Origin: Pandoraea vervacti
GTDB lineage: Bacteria; Pseudomonadota; Gammaproteobacteria; Burkholderiales; Burkholderiaceae
NCBI RefSeq assembly: GCF_000934605.2
Contig: NZ_CP010897.2
Location: 3,348,001 to 3,412,000, forward strand
Direction: 5' to 3'
DNA length: 64,000 bases
The notes beneath the pieces were generated by a model. That model searched no databases, was not told the DNA's origin, and saw only the letters and a program-made list of their open reading frames with translations. The position numbers and the translations under genes are program-made. Of the stretch, positions 16,800-24,794 are shown piece after piece; the first letter of the stretch is position 1; each line of letters starts with the position of its first letter.

Positions 16800-17705
16800 T
16801 TAGCCCATGCTTCGCGAATAACGGCGATCGAGCAGGCGGTAGTACGTCAGCATCACGATCAGATTGGCCACGAGCAGCAGCACGGCGATGGTCGCGCCGA
16901 GCGGCCAGTTCAGTGAACTGAGGAACTGGTCGTACACCGCGGTGGCAGCCACTTTCAGACGACGTCCGCCCAGCAGGCTCGGAATCGCAAAGGCGCTCGC
17001 CGACAGGCCGAACACCATCAGGCTGCCCGACAGAATGCCGGGCACCAGTTGCGGCAGCACGATGCGACGCAGCGTGGTTGCCGGCGACGCCATGAGCGAG
17101 AGCGCTGCGTTTTCCGTCTGCGGGTCGAGGCGCTGGAGCGATGTCCACACCGGAATCACCATGAACGGCAGCATCACGTGCGCCAGCGCAACCACGATGG
17201 CGAAGTTCGTGTATTCCATCTTGTACGGCCCCATGCCGATCAGCCCGAATGCCTGATTGATCAGGCCGCCTGAGCTCATGAGCATGCTCCAGCCGAAAGC
17301 ACGAACCACGATGGACACGAGCAGCGGCGAGAGAATCACCAGCAGGAACAGCGAGCGCCACGGATCGCCCATGCGCGAGAGCACGTAGGCTTCGAACGTG
17401 CCCACGACCGCGCAAATGGCCGTGACCGAGAGCGAGATGCCGAACGTGCGCAGAAAGATCGTATGGAAGTACGAGTCGAACAGCACTTCACGGTAGTTCT
17501 CGAACTGGAATGCCGCGATCGGGCCGCTCGCCGGATCGAATTGATAGAACGTGAGCGCGAGCGTCATGAGCAGCGGAATGAGCACCAGCGCCACGAACAG
17601 CAGCATGGCCGGCGCACTCATCACCCACATCGGCAAATAGGCGTGCCACGGCGCACGCGTACTCGGCGCGGCGTCGGTATGCGGAACTTGCAGCGTCTCA
17701 GCCAT
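16800..17705 (-). CDS. ABC transporter permease (PotB-like)
   Basis: A 301-residue permease with six membrane segments, the first at about residues 28-50. The EAA-like loop is ENAALSLMASPATTLRRIVLPQLVPGIL. The ATG at 17705 overlaps the stop of the ATPase gene by eight bases, which fixes the start against a longer frame. It pairs with the 15974 gene to form the translocation pore. Confidence 0.9.
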   Translation of the reverse strand: MAETLQVPHTDAAPSTRAPWHAYLPMWVMSAPAMLLFVALVLIPLLMTLALTFYQFDPASGPIAAFQFENYREVLFDSYFHTIFLRTFGISLSVTAICAVVGTFEAYVLSRMGDPWRSLFLLVILSPLLVSIVVRAFGWSMLMSSGGLINQAFGLIGMGPYKMEYTNFAIVVALAHVMLPFMVIPVWTSLQRLDPQTENAALSLMASPATTLRRIVLPQLVPGILSGSLMVFGLSASAFAIPSLLGGRRLKVAATAVYDQFLSSLNWPLGATIAVLLLVANLIVMLTYYRLLDRRYSRSMG

Positions 17706-18792
17706 TCGCGCACGCTCCCGCAGCAACGAAGCGCACCGCTTCCGGGTGCCAGTCGAGCCCGACCGGCGAGCCTTCTTCCAGCGGTTCACCGCCTTCGTTC
17801 TGGCAGCACACGAGCACTTCGCCCAGCGCGCTGTCCACGCGGTAGAGCCACTGGCTGCCAAGGAAGAAGCGGCTCGTCACGGTGGCCGACAGACGACCGG
17901 CCGACGGGGCGCAAAGGCGGACCTTTTCGGGGCGCAGGCACAGGGTGATCGCATCGCCCACGGCCATGGCGCGGTCGCGCGGCGAGAGTTCGGTGAGCGC
18001 GGCGCGCTGGATCAGTTGCGCGCCCAGTTCGATATGCAGATGCTCGGCGTCACGTGCCGCTACCCGGCCTGCGAGCATGTTGGCCTTGCCGATGAACTGG
18101 GAGACGAACGGGGTTTCCGGACGCTCGTAAGCGCGGTACGGCGTGTCGACCTGCGTAATGCGCCCGGCTTCCATGACCACGACGCGATCGCTGATCGACA
18201 GGGCCTCGGACTGATCGTGCGTCACCATGATCGTGGTCGTGCCGATCTTGCGCTGGATCGAGCGCAGTTCGAACTGCATGTCCTCGCGCAGTTTGGCGTC
18301 GAGGTTGGACATCGGTTCATCGAGCAGCAGCACCGGCGGCGCAATCACCACGGCACGGGCGATGGCCACGCGCTGACGCTGGCCACCGGAGAGCTCACGC
18401 GGGAAGCGATGGCCGAGGGCATCGAGTCGCACCAGCGCAAGCGCCTCGCGAATGCGCTCCTTGCGCTCTGCCTTGTCGACGCCGCGCATCTCCAGACCGA
18501 AGCCAACGTTGTCCGCCACCGTCATGTGCGGGAACAGCGCGTAGCTCTGGAATACGATGCCCAGACCGCGCTTGTTCGGACGCATGTGGGTGATGTCGCG
18601 TCCGTCGAGCGTAATGCGCCCGGTGGTGGCTTCGACGAAGCCCGCGATCATCTGCAACGTGGTGGTCTTGCCGCAGCCCGACGGGCCGAGCAGCGAGACG
18701 AACTCGCCCTTCTCCACCGAGAGGTTGACGTTCGAGACGGCATTGAGCTCGCCAAACGTCTTGGAAACATCCGTCAAAGTCAGAAAAGACAT
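17698..18792 (-). CDS. ABC transporter ATP-binding protein (PotA-like)
   Basis: A 364-residue ATPase that powers import. Walker A is GPSGCGKTT at residues 36-44, the signature is LSGGQRQR, Walker B is VLLLDEP and the H-loop is MVTHDQ. A C-terminal TOBE-like domain follows residue about 280. The ATG at 18792 has AAAGG upstream. It is the first gene of the operon, so its upstream region carries the operon promoter and an IclR-type operator (18910-18926). Confidence 0.92.
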   Translation of the reverse strand: MSFLTLTDVSKTFGELNAVSNVNLSVEKGEFVSLLGPSGCGKTTTLQMIAGFVEATTGRITLDGRDITHMRPNKRGLGIVFQSYALFPHMTVADNVGFGLEMRGVDKAERKERIREALALVRLDALGHRFPRELSGGQRQRVAIARAVVIAPPVLLLDEPMSNLDAKLREDMQFELRSIQRKIGTTTIMVTHDQSEALSISDRVVVMEAGRITQVDTPYRAYERPETPFVSQFIGKANMLAGRVAARDAEHLHIELGAQLIQRAALTELSPRDRAMAVGDAITLCLRPEKVRLCAPSAGRLSATVTSRFFLGSQWLYRVDSALGEVLVCCQNEGGEPLEEGSPVGLDWHPEAVRFVAAGACANG

Positions 18793-18909
18793 GGTCACTA
18801 CCTTTGGGGCACACACGCGCCACATGAAATGCAATTGCCTCGAACAGTAGCGAGCCAAATTGCATGTCGCAAGATAACGATTCCATGAAACGAGATAAAT
18901 TTTCATATT

Positions 18910-18926
18910 ATTTCGTTTGACGGAAT
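18910..18926. promoter_or_regulatory. IclR-type operator, operon side
   Basis: ATTTCGT and ACGGAAT flank TTG, an inverted repeat with one mismatch, nearly identical to the perfect copy at 19061-19077. It lies 118 bases upstream of the first gene of the ABC/oxidase operon. Confidence 0.65.
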
Positions 18927-19060
18927 GCATGTCACTCTCGCAGACCCTTTTCTTTCGCGTCAGCGTCTCGGGATAATCCCTAAGTTATGGTGGTTATTGG
19001 TTGTTTCTGCCGTTTTCCCGGTGTCTCGATGGTTTTCAAGCCATACAGGCTTACGTTAGT

Positions 19061-19077
19061 ATTCCGTTTGACGGAAT
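19061..19077. promoter_or_regulatory. IclR-type operator, regulator side
   Basis: ATTCCGT-TTG-ACGGAAT is a perfect 7+3+7 inverted repeat ending 13 bases before the regulator's ATG. A bound regulator would block its own expression. The sister site is 151 bases away, centre to centre. Confidence 0.7.
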
Positions 19078-19090
19078 ATTCGAGACCCTG

Positions 19091-19969
19091 ATGAGCACCT
19101 CCGATTCACTCAGCACACCCGGCATGAAGGAAGCGTCTTCCGTGGAGTCTGCGGGCGCCGGTATTTTGCAGCGCACCTTCGCCGTGATTCGTGCCCTGGG
19201 CGCTGCCAAACCCGAAGGCGAGCGCGTCACCCACATTGCGAAGGCCGTCGGCCTCAGTCAGGCGACAGTGCACCGGATTCTTCACGCGCTCATTGCCGAG
19301 CAGGTCGTGGAGCAGGACGAAAGATCCAAGCTATACCGGCTGAGCATCGACTTTTTCGCCATGGCCGCACAGGCGGGCAATCCGAGCGGCATGCGCACGT
19401 TATGCCGTCCGTCGTTGCTGCGGCTTTGCGCAAGCCTTGGCGACACGATCTTTCTGCTGGTGCGCAGCAGCTTCGATGCCGTGTGCCTCGACATGTGCGA
19501 AGGCCCGTTCCCCATTCGCTCGTTTACCGGCGATATCGGCGGGCGCGTGGCGCTCGGCGTCGGTCAGGGCAGTCTGGCGATCCTGGCGTTCCTTCCGGAA
19601 GCCGAGCGCGAGGAGATCATCCGCTTTAATGTGCCCCGATTGCGCGGCTACGGTGTGCTCGACGAAGTCTATCTGCGCACCGAAATCGAACGGGTGCGTC
19701 AACTGGGCTACGCCGGGAGCAACAGCGGTGTGCTCGACGGCATGGCCGGGGTCGCTGTGCCGGTGTTCGACCGCATGGGCCACGCCGTGGCGGCACTGAG
19801 TGTGGGAACGCTCGCCGCACGGCTCTCGCAGGATCGGCTCCCGATGGTGGTGGAGTTGCTGCGGCGCCAGGCGGAACTGATCGGCCCTCAGACCAACCCG
19901 TTCGACGTGGCGATGCGCCGCCCCATGCACGGTCTCACGCGTGCACTGACGACGGAACCCCTCGCCTGA
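19091..19969 (+). CDS. IclR-family transcriptional regulator of the divergent operon
   Basis: A 292-residue IclR protein: an N-terminal winged helix (ILQRTFAVIRALGAAKPEGERVTHIAKAVGLSQATVHRILHAL) and a C-terminal GAF-like ligand domain (GVGQGSLAILAFLPEAEREE, VAVPVFDRMGHAVAALSVG). It is divergent from the transporter/oxidase operon, the usual layout of a local controller that responds to the substrate. The ATG at 19091 is preferred over the in-frame ATG at 19001 because the palindromic operator lies between them. Confidence 0.9.
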   Translation: MSTSDSLSTPGMKEASSVESAGAGILQRTFAVIRALGAAKPEGERVTHIAKAVGLSQATVHRILHALIAEQVVEQDERSKLYRLSIDFFAMAAQAGNPSGMRTLCRPSLLRLCASLGDTIFLLVRSSFDAVCLDMCEGPFPIRSFTGDIGGRVALGVGQGSLAILAFLPEAEREEIIRFNVPRLRGYGVLDEVYLRTEIERVRQLGYAGSNSGVLDGMAGVAVPVFDRMGHAVAALSVGTLAARLSQDRLPMVVELLRRQAELIGPQTNPFDVAMRRPMHGLTRALTTEPLA

Positions 19970-20171
19970 GGGCATCGATGCACGAGCCGTCGAAGGCGAC
20001 ACGCACCGCCCGCGTGTCGCCGGAAATCGACCTTTTGATGACCGAAAATGGCCAGCGGGCGTCGAGTGCTCCTGCGACAATCGCGAGCAGGCCTGGCGGC
20101 AAGCTTAAGCTGCGCATTCCGCTTTTCCCTCTTCCCTATCTTCGACCGCTGGCCCCAAGTGGAGACCCGTC

Positions 20172-20648
20172 ATGGCATCAGGTGAACATGAGTACCGCGT
20201 CAACGTGGAGTGGATTGGCAACGAGGGCAGCGGCACCTCGGGTTACCGGGCATACGGACGCAACCATGAAATTCGCGTCGACGGCAAACCGGCGATTCCC
20301 GGCTCCGCCGACCCGGCCTTTCGGGGCGATGCTTCGCGCTGGAATCCGGAAGACCTGCTCGTCGCGTCGGCGAGCGCCTGTCACAAGCTGTGGTATTTGC
20401 ATCTATGCGCCGAAGCGGGTGTCGTCGTGGAGCGGTATCGGGACGATGCGCTCGGCACGATGATCGACACCGCCACCGAGGGACGCTTCACCCGAATCGT
20501 GCTACGTCCCCACGTCACGATCCGTGCGGGCGGCGACGTTGCGCTGGCCGAGCATCTGCATCACACGGCGCACGAGAAGTGCTACATCGCCAACTCGGTC
20601 AACTTTCCGATCGAATGCGAACCGGTGATCGAGACGATCGACGTCTGA
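20172..20648 (+). CDS. OsmC-family peroxiredoxin
   Basis: A 158-residue OsmC/Ohr-type thiol peroxidase. The two active-site cysteines are C70 in SASACHKLW and C137 in HEKCYIANS. The YIANSVNFPIECEP ending is typical of the cytoplasmic OsmC branch that reduces organic or fatty-acid hydroperoxides. GGAG lies before the ATG. It appears to be a single-gene unit. Confidence 0.92.
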   Translation: MASGEHEYRVNVEWIGNEGSGTSGYRAYGRNHEIRVDGKPAIPGSADPAFRGDASRWNPEDLLVASASACHKLWYLHLCAEAGVVVERYRDDALGTMIDTATEGRFTRIVLRPHVTIRAGGDVALAEHLHHTAHEKCYIANSVNFPIECEPVIETIDV

Positions 20649-20677
20649 CGGGGAACGCGCCGGCACGGTGACGCCCG

Positions 20678-21103
20678 TCACCGGTCGAGCAGTTGCATCA
20701 GGGTCATCGCGTTGCGCTGGCCCTGATCCTCGTAATTGGTGTTGAACACCACGTACACACGCGCCACCACCTTCGCGATCACGCGTATCGGGTCGACAAG
20801 CGCAGCGAGTTCCGCCTCGCGATAGTCGTAGTTGACCGACATTCGCTGTGCACAGGCTTCGACGTGAGCGTGACTCGCGCGGTCGCCATTGAGCCATGGC
20901 GGAAACTGGAAGTGCACCAGCCCGAGCTTGCCGGCTTCGCGCAGCGGTTCGATCGCCTGGAGATAGCGCCGCCAGATTTCGTCGATGAGCGGCGCGGACA
21001 TGTCCTTGTAATAAACGTTCGCGCGCGGCCCGGGCGGCAATTCCGATTGCAGATCCTTTGGCAAGGCGACACGCGGCGTCTGGTGACCGGTCGGCAGGCG
21101 GAA
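20678..21103 (-). pseudogene. DUF72 (YecE-like) gene remnant with internal and 5' deletions
   Basis: The translated segment FRLPTGHQTPRVALPKDLQ ... GLVHFQFPPWLNGDRAS is the middle of a DUF72 protein, and YDYREAELAALVDPI ... VFNTNYEDQGQRNAMTLMQLL is its C-terminal end. These are joined in frame at about RMSVNYDY. The roughly 70-residue part between them in the family, including the conserved EFR and W region, is absent. The first about 80 residues (GTASW-type motif) are missing too and replaced by a short tandem repeat. The frame is open but the fold cannot be complete. Ancestral function: uncharacterised TIM-barrel protein. Confidence 0.75.
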
Positions 21104-21106
21104 GCC

Positions 21107-21155
21107 GGGACCGGAACGGGACCGGAACGGGACCGGAATGGGACCGGACTGGGAC
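21107..21155. repeat. 11-bp tandem repeat at the broken 5' end of the DUF72 remnant
   Basis: GGGACCGGAAC is repeated four times with small changes (starting at 21107, 21118, 21129 and 21140) plus a partial fifth copy. It sits exactly where homology to DUF72 stops. Confidence 0.9.
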
Positions 21156-21216
21156 GAACGCATGAAATACTGGACCTGCATCTGATCCGGCACGCGCTCC
21201 CCGCACCGTGCCGTTT

Positions 21217-21250
21217 GCGGCCCGCAGCTGACCCTGCGGGCCGCCTTTTT
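21217..21250 (+). terminator. Strong rho-independent terminator without an upstream gene
   Basis: An 11-bp perfect stem GCGGCCCGCAG/CTGCGGGCCGC with a 6-base loop is followed by TTTTT on the plus strand. No plus-strand gene ends before it; the neighbour to the left is the leftward DUF72 remnant. It may be left over from a deleted gene. Confidence 0.75.
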
Positions 21251-21311
21251 CGGCATGCCGCCCGCCGCGCTATCATGGCCCGACCGATCTACACGATGCC
21301 TCACGATTGCC

Positions 21312-21911
21312 ATGACCGAACGCCTGCCTGTCGACTTAGCCAAAGCCTACCGCCTGCTCAATCACGGCCCGACCGTGCTCGTGGGCAGCGCCCATGCCGG
21401 ACGTCGCAACGTCATGGCCGCCGCCTGGTCGATGCCGCTGGACTTCTCGCCGCCCAAGGTCGCCGTCGTCATCGACCGCAACACCCTCACGCGTGAGCTG
21501 GTGGACGCCTCGGGCGAGTTTTCGCTGAACGTGCCCGCGCGCACCATCGCGCGTGAAACGCTGTTCGTCGGCTCGGTGTCGGGGCGCGACGCCGACAAGT
21601 TCGCCGACGGTACCGGCGTGAGCGCCTTTGCCGGCTCGCACGTCGCCGCGCCGCTGATCGACGGCTGCCTCGCCTGGCTCGAATGCCGCGTGATTCCGGA
21701 ACCCCACAATCAGGATCGCTACGACCTGTTCCTTGGCGAGGTGGTCGCCGCCTGGGCCGATCCGCGCGCCTTTCGCGACGGGCACTGGCAGTCGCCCCCC
21801 GGCGCCGGACACGAATGGCGCAGCCTGCACTACATTGCCGGCGGCAATTTCTTCGAGACGGGCGACGCCTTCGAAGTGAAACCCGCCCCTGAATCCGACG
21901 TCAATTCATGA
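21312..21911 (+). CDS. Flavin reductase family protein (FMN-binding split barrel)
   Basis: A 199-residue member of the flavin-reductase-like family: PTVLVGSAHAGRRNVMAAAWSMPLDFSPPKVAVVI is the conserved FMN-binding start and EFSLNVPA the next signature. Such proteins reduce FMN with NAD(P)H or act on flavin-dependent substrates in the cytoplasm. The start is set at the ATG at 21312, where the family begins. The gene stands next to the IS element, whose left end lies about 50 bases beyond the stop. Confidence 0.85.
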   Translation: MTERLPVDLAKAYRLLNHGPTVLVGSAHAGRRNVMAAAWSMPLDFSPPKVAVVIDRNTLTRELVDASGEFSLNVPARTIARETLFVGSVSGRDADKFADGTGVSAFAGSHVAAPLIDGCLAWLECRVIPEPHNQDRYDLFLGEVVAAWADPRAFRDGHWQSPPGAGHEWRSLHYIAGGNFFETGDAFEVKPAPESDVNS

Positions 21912-21979
21912 CCCACACGTTGCCTGCGCCGCGCGCCACCGACAGCGTCGACGACGCATCACGCCCCCGTTACTATGTT

Positions 21980-22190
21980 CGCACCTCGATAATCGAGGTT
22001 TTGGCCAGCCAGGCCCGGCATGATTCCCGCCCCCAGTCGTAACCATGATCCGGGGGGTGTTGTCACCGGGTCTGGTGGGTGGCTGGTGATCGCTGATAGG
22101 GGTTTGGCACGGATATTCCGACGCCGTCCGTAACGTGGATGCCGAGACTTGCCACCAGGGTTCTTGCAGGCCAATTCACTTTTTGTGCCA
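21980..22190 (+). ncRNA. Predicted bridge RNA region of the IS110 element
   Basis: IS110-group elements are known to encode a structured guide (bridge) RNA in the noncoding left end that pairs with target and donor DNA. Here about 210 bases between the left border and the transposase hold no gene. They begin with a hairpin (CCTCGAT-AATCGAGG at 21984-21998) followed by G-rich segments able to fold. The assignment is by position and family; exact ends and loops are not resolved. Confidence 0.45.
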
Positions 22191-22196
22191 ACTGCA

Positions 22197-23402
22197 ATGC
22201 ATAACTTTCCACTTCATGACGCCGTCGATGTCTTCATCGGCGTCGACGTCGGCAAAGGCCACCACCATGCCGTCGCTCTCGATCGCAACGGCCGTCGCCT
22301 CTACAACAAGGCCCTGCCTAACGATGAGACCCAACTGCGCGCCCTCATCGATGAGTTGAAAGCCCACGGCCAGCTCCTGTTCGTCGTCGATCAGCCGGCT
22401 ACCATCGGCGCACTGCCGCTGGCCGTAGCCCGCGACGCCGGTACGCTAGTCGCCTACTTGCCAGGTCTGGCTATGCGTCGCATCGCCGACCTGCACGCAG
22501 GCGAAGCCAAGACCGACGCGCGCGACGCCGCCGTCATCGCAGATGCCGCACGCACCATGCCGCATACGCTGCGCTCATTGCGTCTGGCCGATGAGCCGCT
22601 CGCCGAGCTCACTATGCTGTGTGGCTTCGACGACGACCTGGCCGCCCAAGCCAACCAAACCAGCAACCGCATTCGCGGCCTGCTCACGCAGATTCATCCC
22701 GCGCTTGAGCGCGTGCTCGGACCTCGCCTGGATCATCCCGCCGTGCTCGATCTGCTTGAGCGCTACCCCTCACCCGCAGCACTGGCGGCCGCGGGCCAAA
22801 AAACGCTGGCGAATCGCCTGATCAAGCTCGCACCACGCATTGGCAAGAGCTTGGCCGCCGACATCGCGCAGGCGCTTACCGAACAAACCGTAGTCGTGCC
22901 GGGTACTCATGCCGCCACGCTGGTGATGCCGCGTCTGGCCCAGCAACTGGCCGCCCTACGCAAGCAACGCGACGAGATCGCCGCCGAGGTCGAGCGCCTG
23001 GTGCAAAGCAACCCTCTTTGGCCGGTCCTGAGCAGCATGCCCGGAGTCGGGCTCAGGACCGCAGCGCGACTCCTGACCGAGGTGGCGCACAAGGCCTTTG
23101 CCTCGGCCGCCCACCTGGCGGCCTATGCTGGCCTAGCGCCGGTGACCCGGCGCTCTGGCGCCTCGATTCGCGGCGAACACCCCTCTCGACGTGGCAATAA
23201 GGTACTCAAACGCGCCCTGTTTCTCTCGGCCTTTGCGGCTTTGCGAGACCCGATCTCAAGGGCTTACTACAGTCGAAAAATCCAGCAGGGCAAGCGCCAC
23301 AACCAGGCACTTATCGCGCTGGCTCGCCGGCGCTGCGACGTCCTTTTTGCCATGCTACGCGACGGCACTTTTTATCAACCCAAAACGGACCCCAGTGCTT
23401 GA
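22197..23402 (+). CDS. IS110-family transposase (DEDD recombinase)
   Basis: A 401-residue recombinase. The N-terminal RuvC-like DEDD domain shows FIGVDVGKGHHHAVALD, a catalytic-region KTDARDAAVIADAAR, and the helical linker follows. The C-terminal transposase_20 domain has LSSMPGVGLRTAARLLTE and RRSGASIRGEHPSRRGNKVLKRA with the conserved serine. The ATG at 22197 is preferred because the family starts just before FIGVDV; a frame from 22149 is also open. Full length with no internal stop, so probably active. Confidence 0.93.
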   Translation: MHNFPLHDAVDVFIGVDVGKGHHHAVALDRNGRRLYNKALPNDETQLRALIDELKAHGQLLFVVDQPATIGALPLAVARDAGTLVAYLPGLAMRRIADLHAGEAKTDARDAAVIADAARTMPHTLRSLRLADEPLAELTMLCGFDDDLAAQANQTSNRIRGLLTQIHPALERVLGPRLDHPAVLDLLERYPSPAALAAAGQKTLANRLIKLAPRIGKSLAADIAQALTEQTVVVPGTHAATLVMPRLAQQLAALRKQRDEIAAEVERLVQSNPLWPVLSSMPGVGLRTAARLLTEVAHKAFASAAHLAAYAGLAPVTRRSGASIRGEHPSRRGNKVLKRALFLSAFAALRDPISRAYYSRKIQQGKRHNQALIALARRRCDVLFAMLRDGTFYQPKTDPSA

Positions 23403-23521
23403 CGAACTACATAGGGGCACCCCCCGGATGGCGCTCGCCCGGTGGCGCGCGGGTGGGCCGTCCGGCGTGGCATCGCCCAATTTGCCAAGCAGCGTCGGGC
23501 GGGGCAGAATTGACAGCGTTA

Positions 23522-23648
23522 CCGACGTTTTCGATCGTGAGTCGACCTGAGCCCGGACGATGCCGATTTCGGCACCCTGCTGCAACGCGCCGACCGGGCG
23601 CTCTATGCAGCCAAGCAGGCCGGCCGCAATCGCGTGGCCGTGCTGTGA
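23522..23648 (+). pseudogene. 3' remnant of a GGDEF-domain gene
   Basis: From 23541 the frame reads LSPDDADFGTLLQRADRALY and then AAKQAGRNRVAVL and stop, the characteristic last 35 residues of a diguanylate cyclase. Just upstream, TFSI in a shifted frame resembles the preceding VTFSIG strand, so a small frameshift is also present. The rest of the gene is missing; the IS110 right end is about 100 bases to the left. Confidence 0.8.
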
Positions 23649-23681
23649 CATTCATCCGGTACTGACGAAAAACACAAAGCC

Positions 23682-24260
<579 letters not shown>

Positions 24261-24340
24261 GACAGCGCGGCTCACCGGTTTGGCCGCGCGCACGACGGCA
24301 GTCGACGCGCATCGGCTTTTTACGTAGTATCCGCTCCACT

Positions 24341-24559
24341 ATGCAAAACGTAACTTTTGAACTGACGGGCGAATTCGTCGCCCTGAACGACCTGCTCAAG
24401 CTCACCGGCGTTGTCGATTCTGGCGGCGCGGGCAAGGTGCTGGTGGCCAACGGCGAAGTCACGGTCGACGGCCAGCTGGAAACGCGCAAAACCTGCAAGA
24501 TCCGCGCAGGCCAGAGCGTCGCCGTGGGCGGCGTTCGCATTCGCGTCAAAGCGGCCTGA
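24341..24559 (+). CDS. RNA-binding S4-domain protein (YbcJ-like)
   Basis: A 72-residue single S4 domain: EFVALNDLLKLTGVVDSGGAGKVLVANGEVTVDGQLETRKTCKIR, with the usual VxVNGExETRKxxKL pattern. It resembles YbcJ of E. coli, a small RNA-binding protein of uncertain role. The ATG at 24341 gives the family's normal length. Confidence 0.88.
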   Translation: MQNVTFELTGEFVALNDLLKLTGVVDSGGAGKVLVANGEVTVDGQLETRKTCKIRAGQSVAVGGVRIRVKAA

Positions 24560-24794
24560 CCCGAGCGCAGGCTGCAAAGCCTGCAAAGGCCACCGCCCCC
24601 TCGATCAATACCGTCAGGCGACCGCTTTTCCCGAGGCCGCCAGACTGCCCGGGAGCGCGTTATCGTTATAACGCGCTCCCGATTTCTCCCATGTGGGCCT
24701 GCCTGCGCAGGTCGCTATACTTGAAAGCGATTTTGGCGTGTCAGCCCCTGTCACACCCGACAATGTTCGCAGGACGTCCGAGGAGGCCCTCCCG

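Larger units (their letters stand above)
21960..23425 (+). mobile_element. IS110-family insertion sequence
   Basis: The element comprises a long noncoding left part and one DEDD transposase gene, the organisation of the IS110 (not IS1111) group. There are no terminal inverted repeats, as usual for this family. The ends are approximate: a C-run occurs at both proposed borders (21964-21968 and 23420-23425) and may mark the recombined core. A TTGACG at 23399-23404 and a TACTAT at 21971-21976 could form a junction promoter in a circular form, though the spacing I obtain (about 20-22) is long. Confidence 0.7.

Noticed and set aside
20693..21496. 267-codon plus-strand frame that could end at the orphan terminator
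   Set aside because: It is the antisense of the DUF72 remnant, has no ribosome site and runs past the terminator into the flavin reductase gene.
23399..23665. 88-codon frame just right of the IS element
   Set aside because: It crosses the IS end and reads the GGDEF remnant in the wrong frame.
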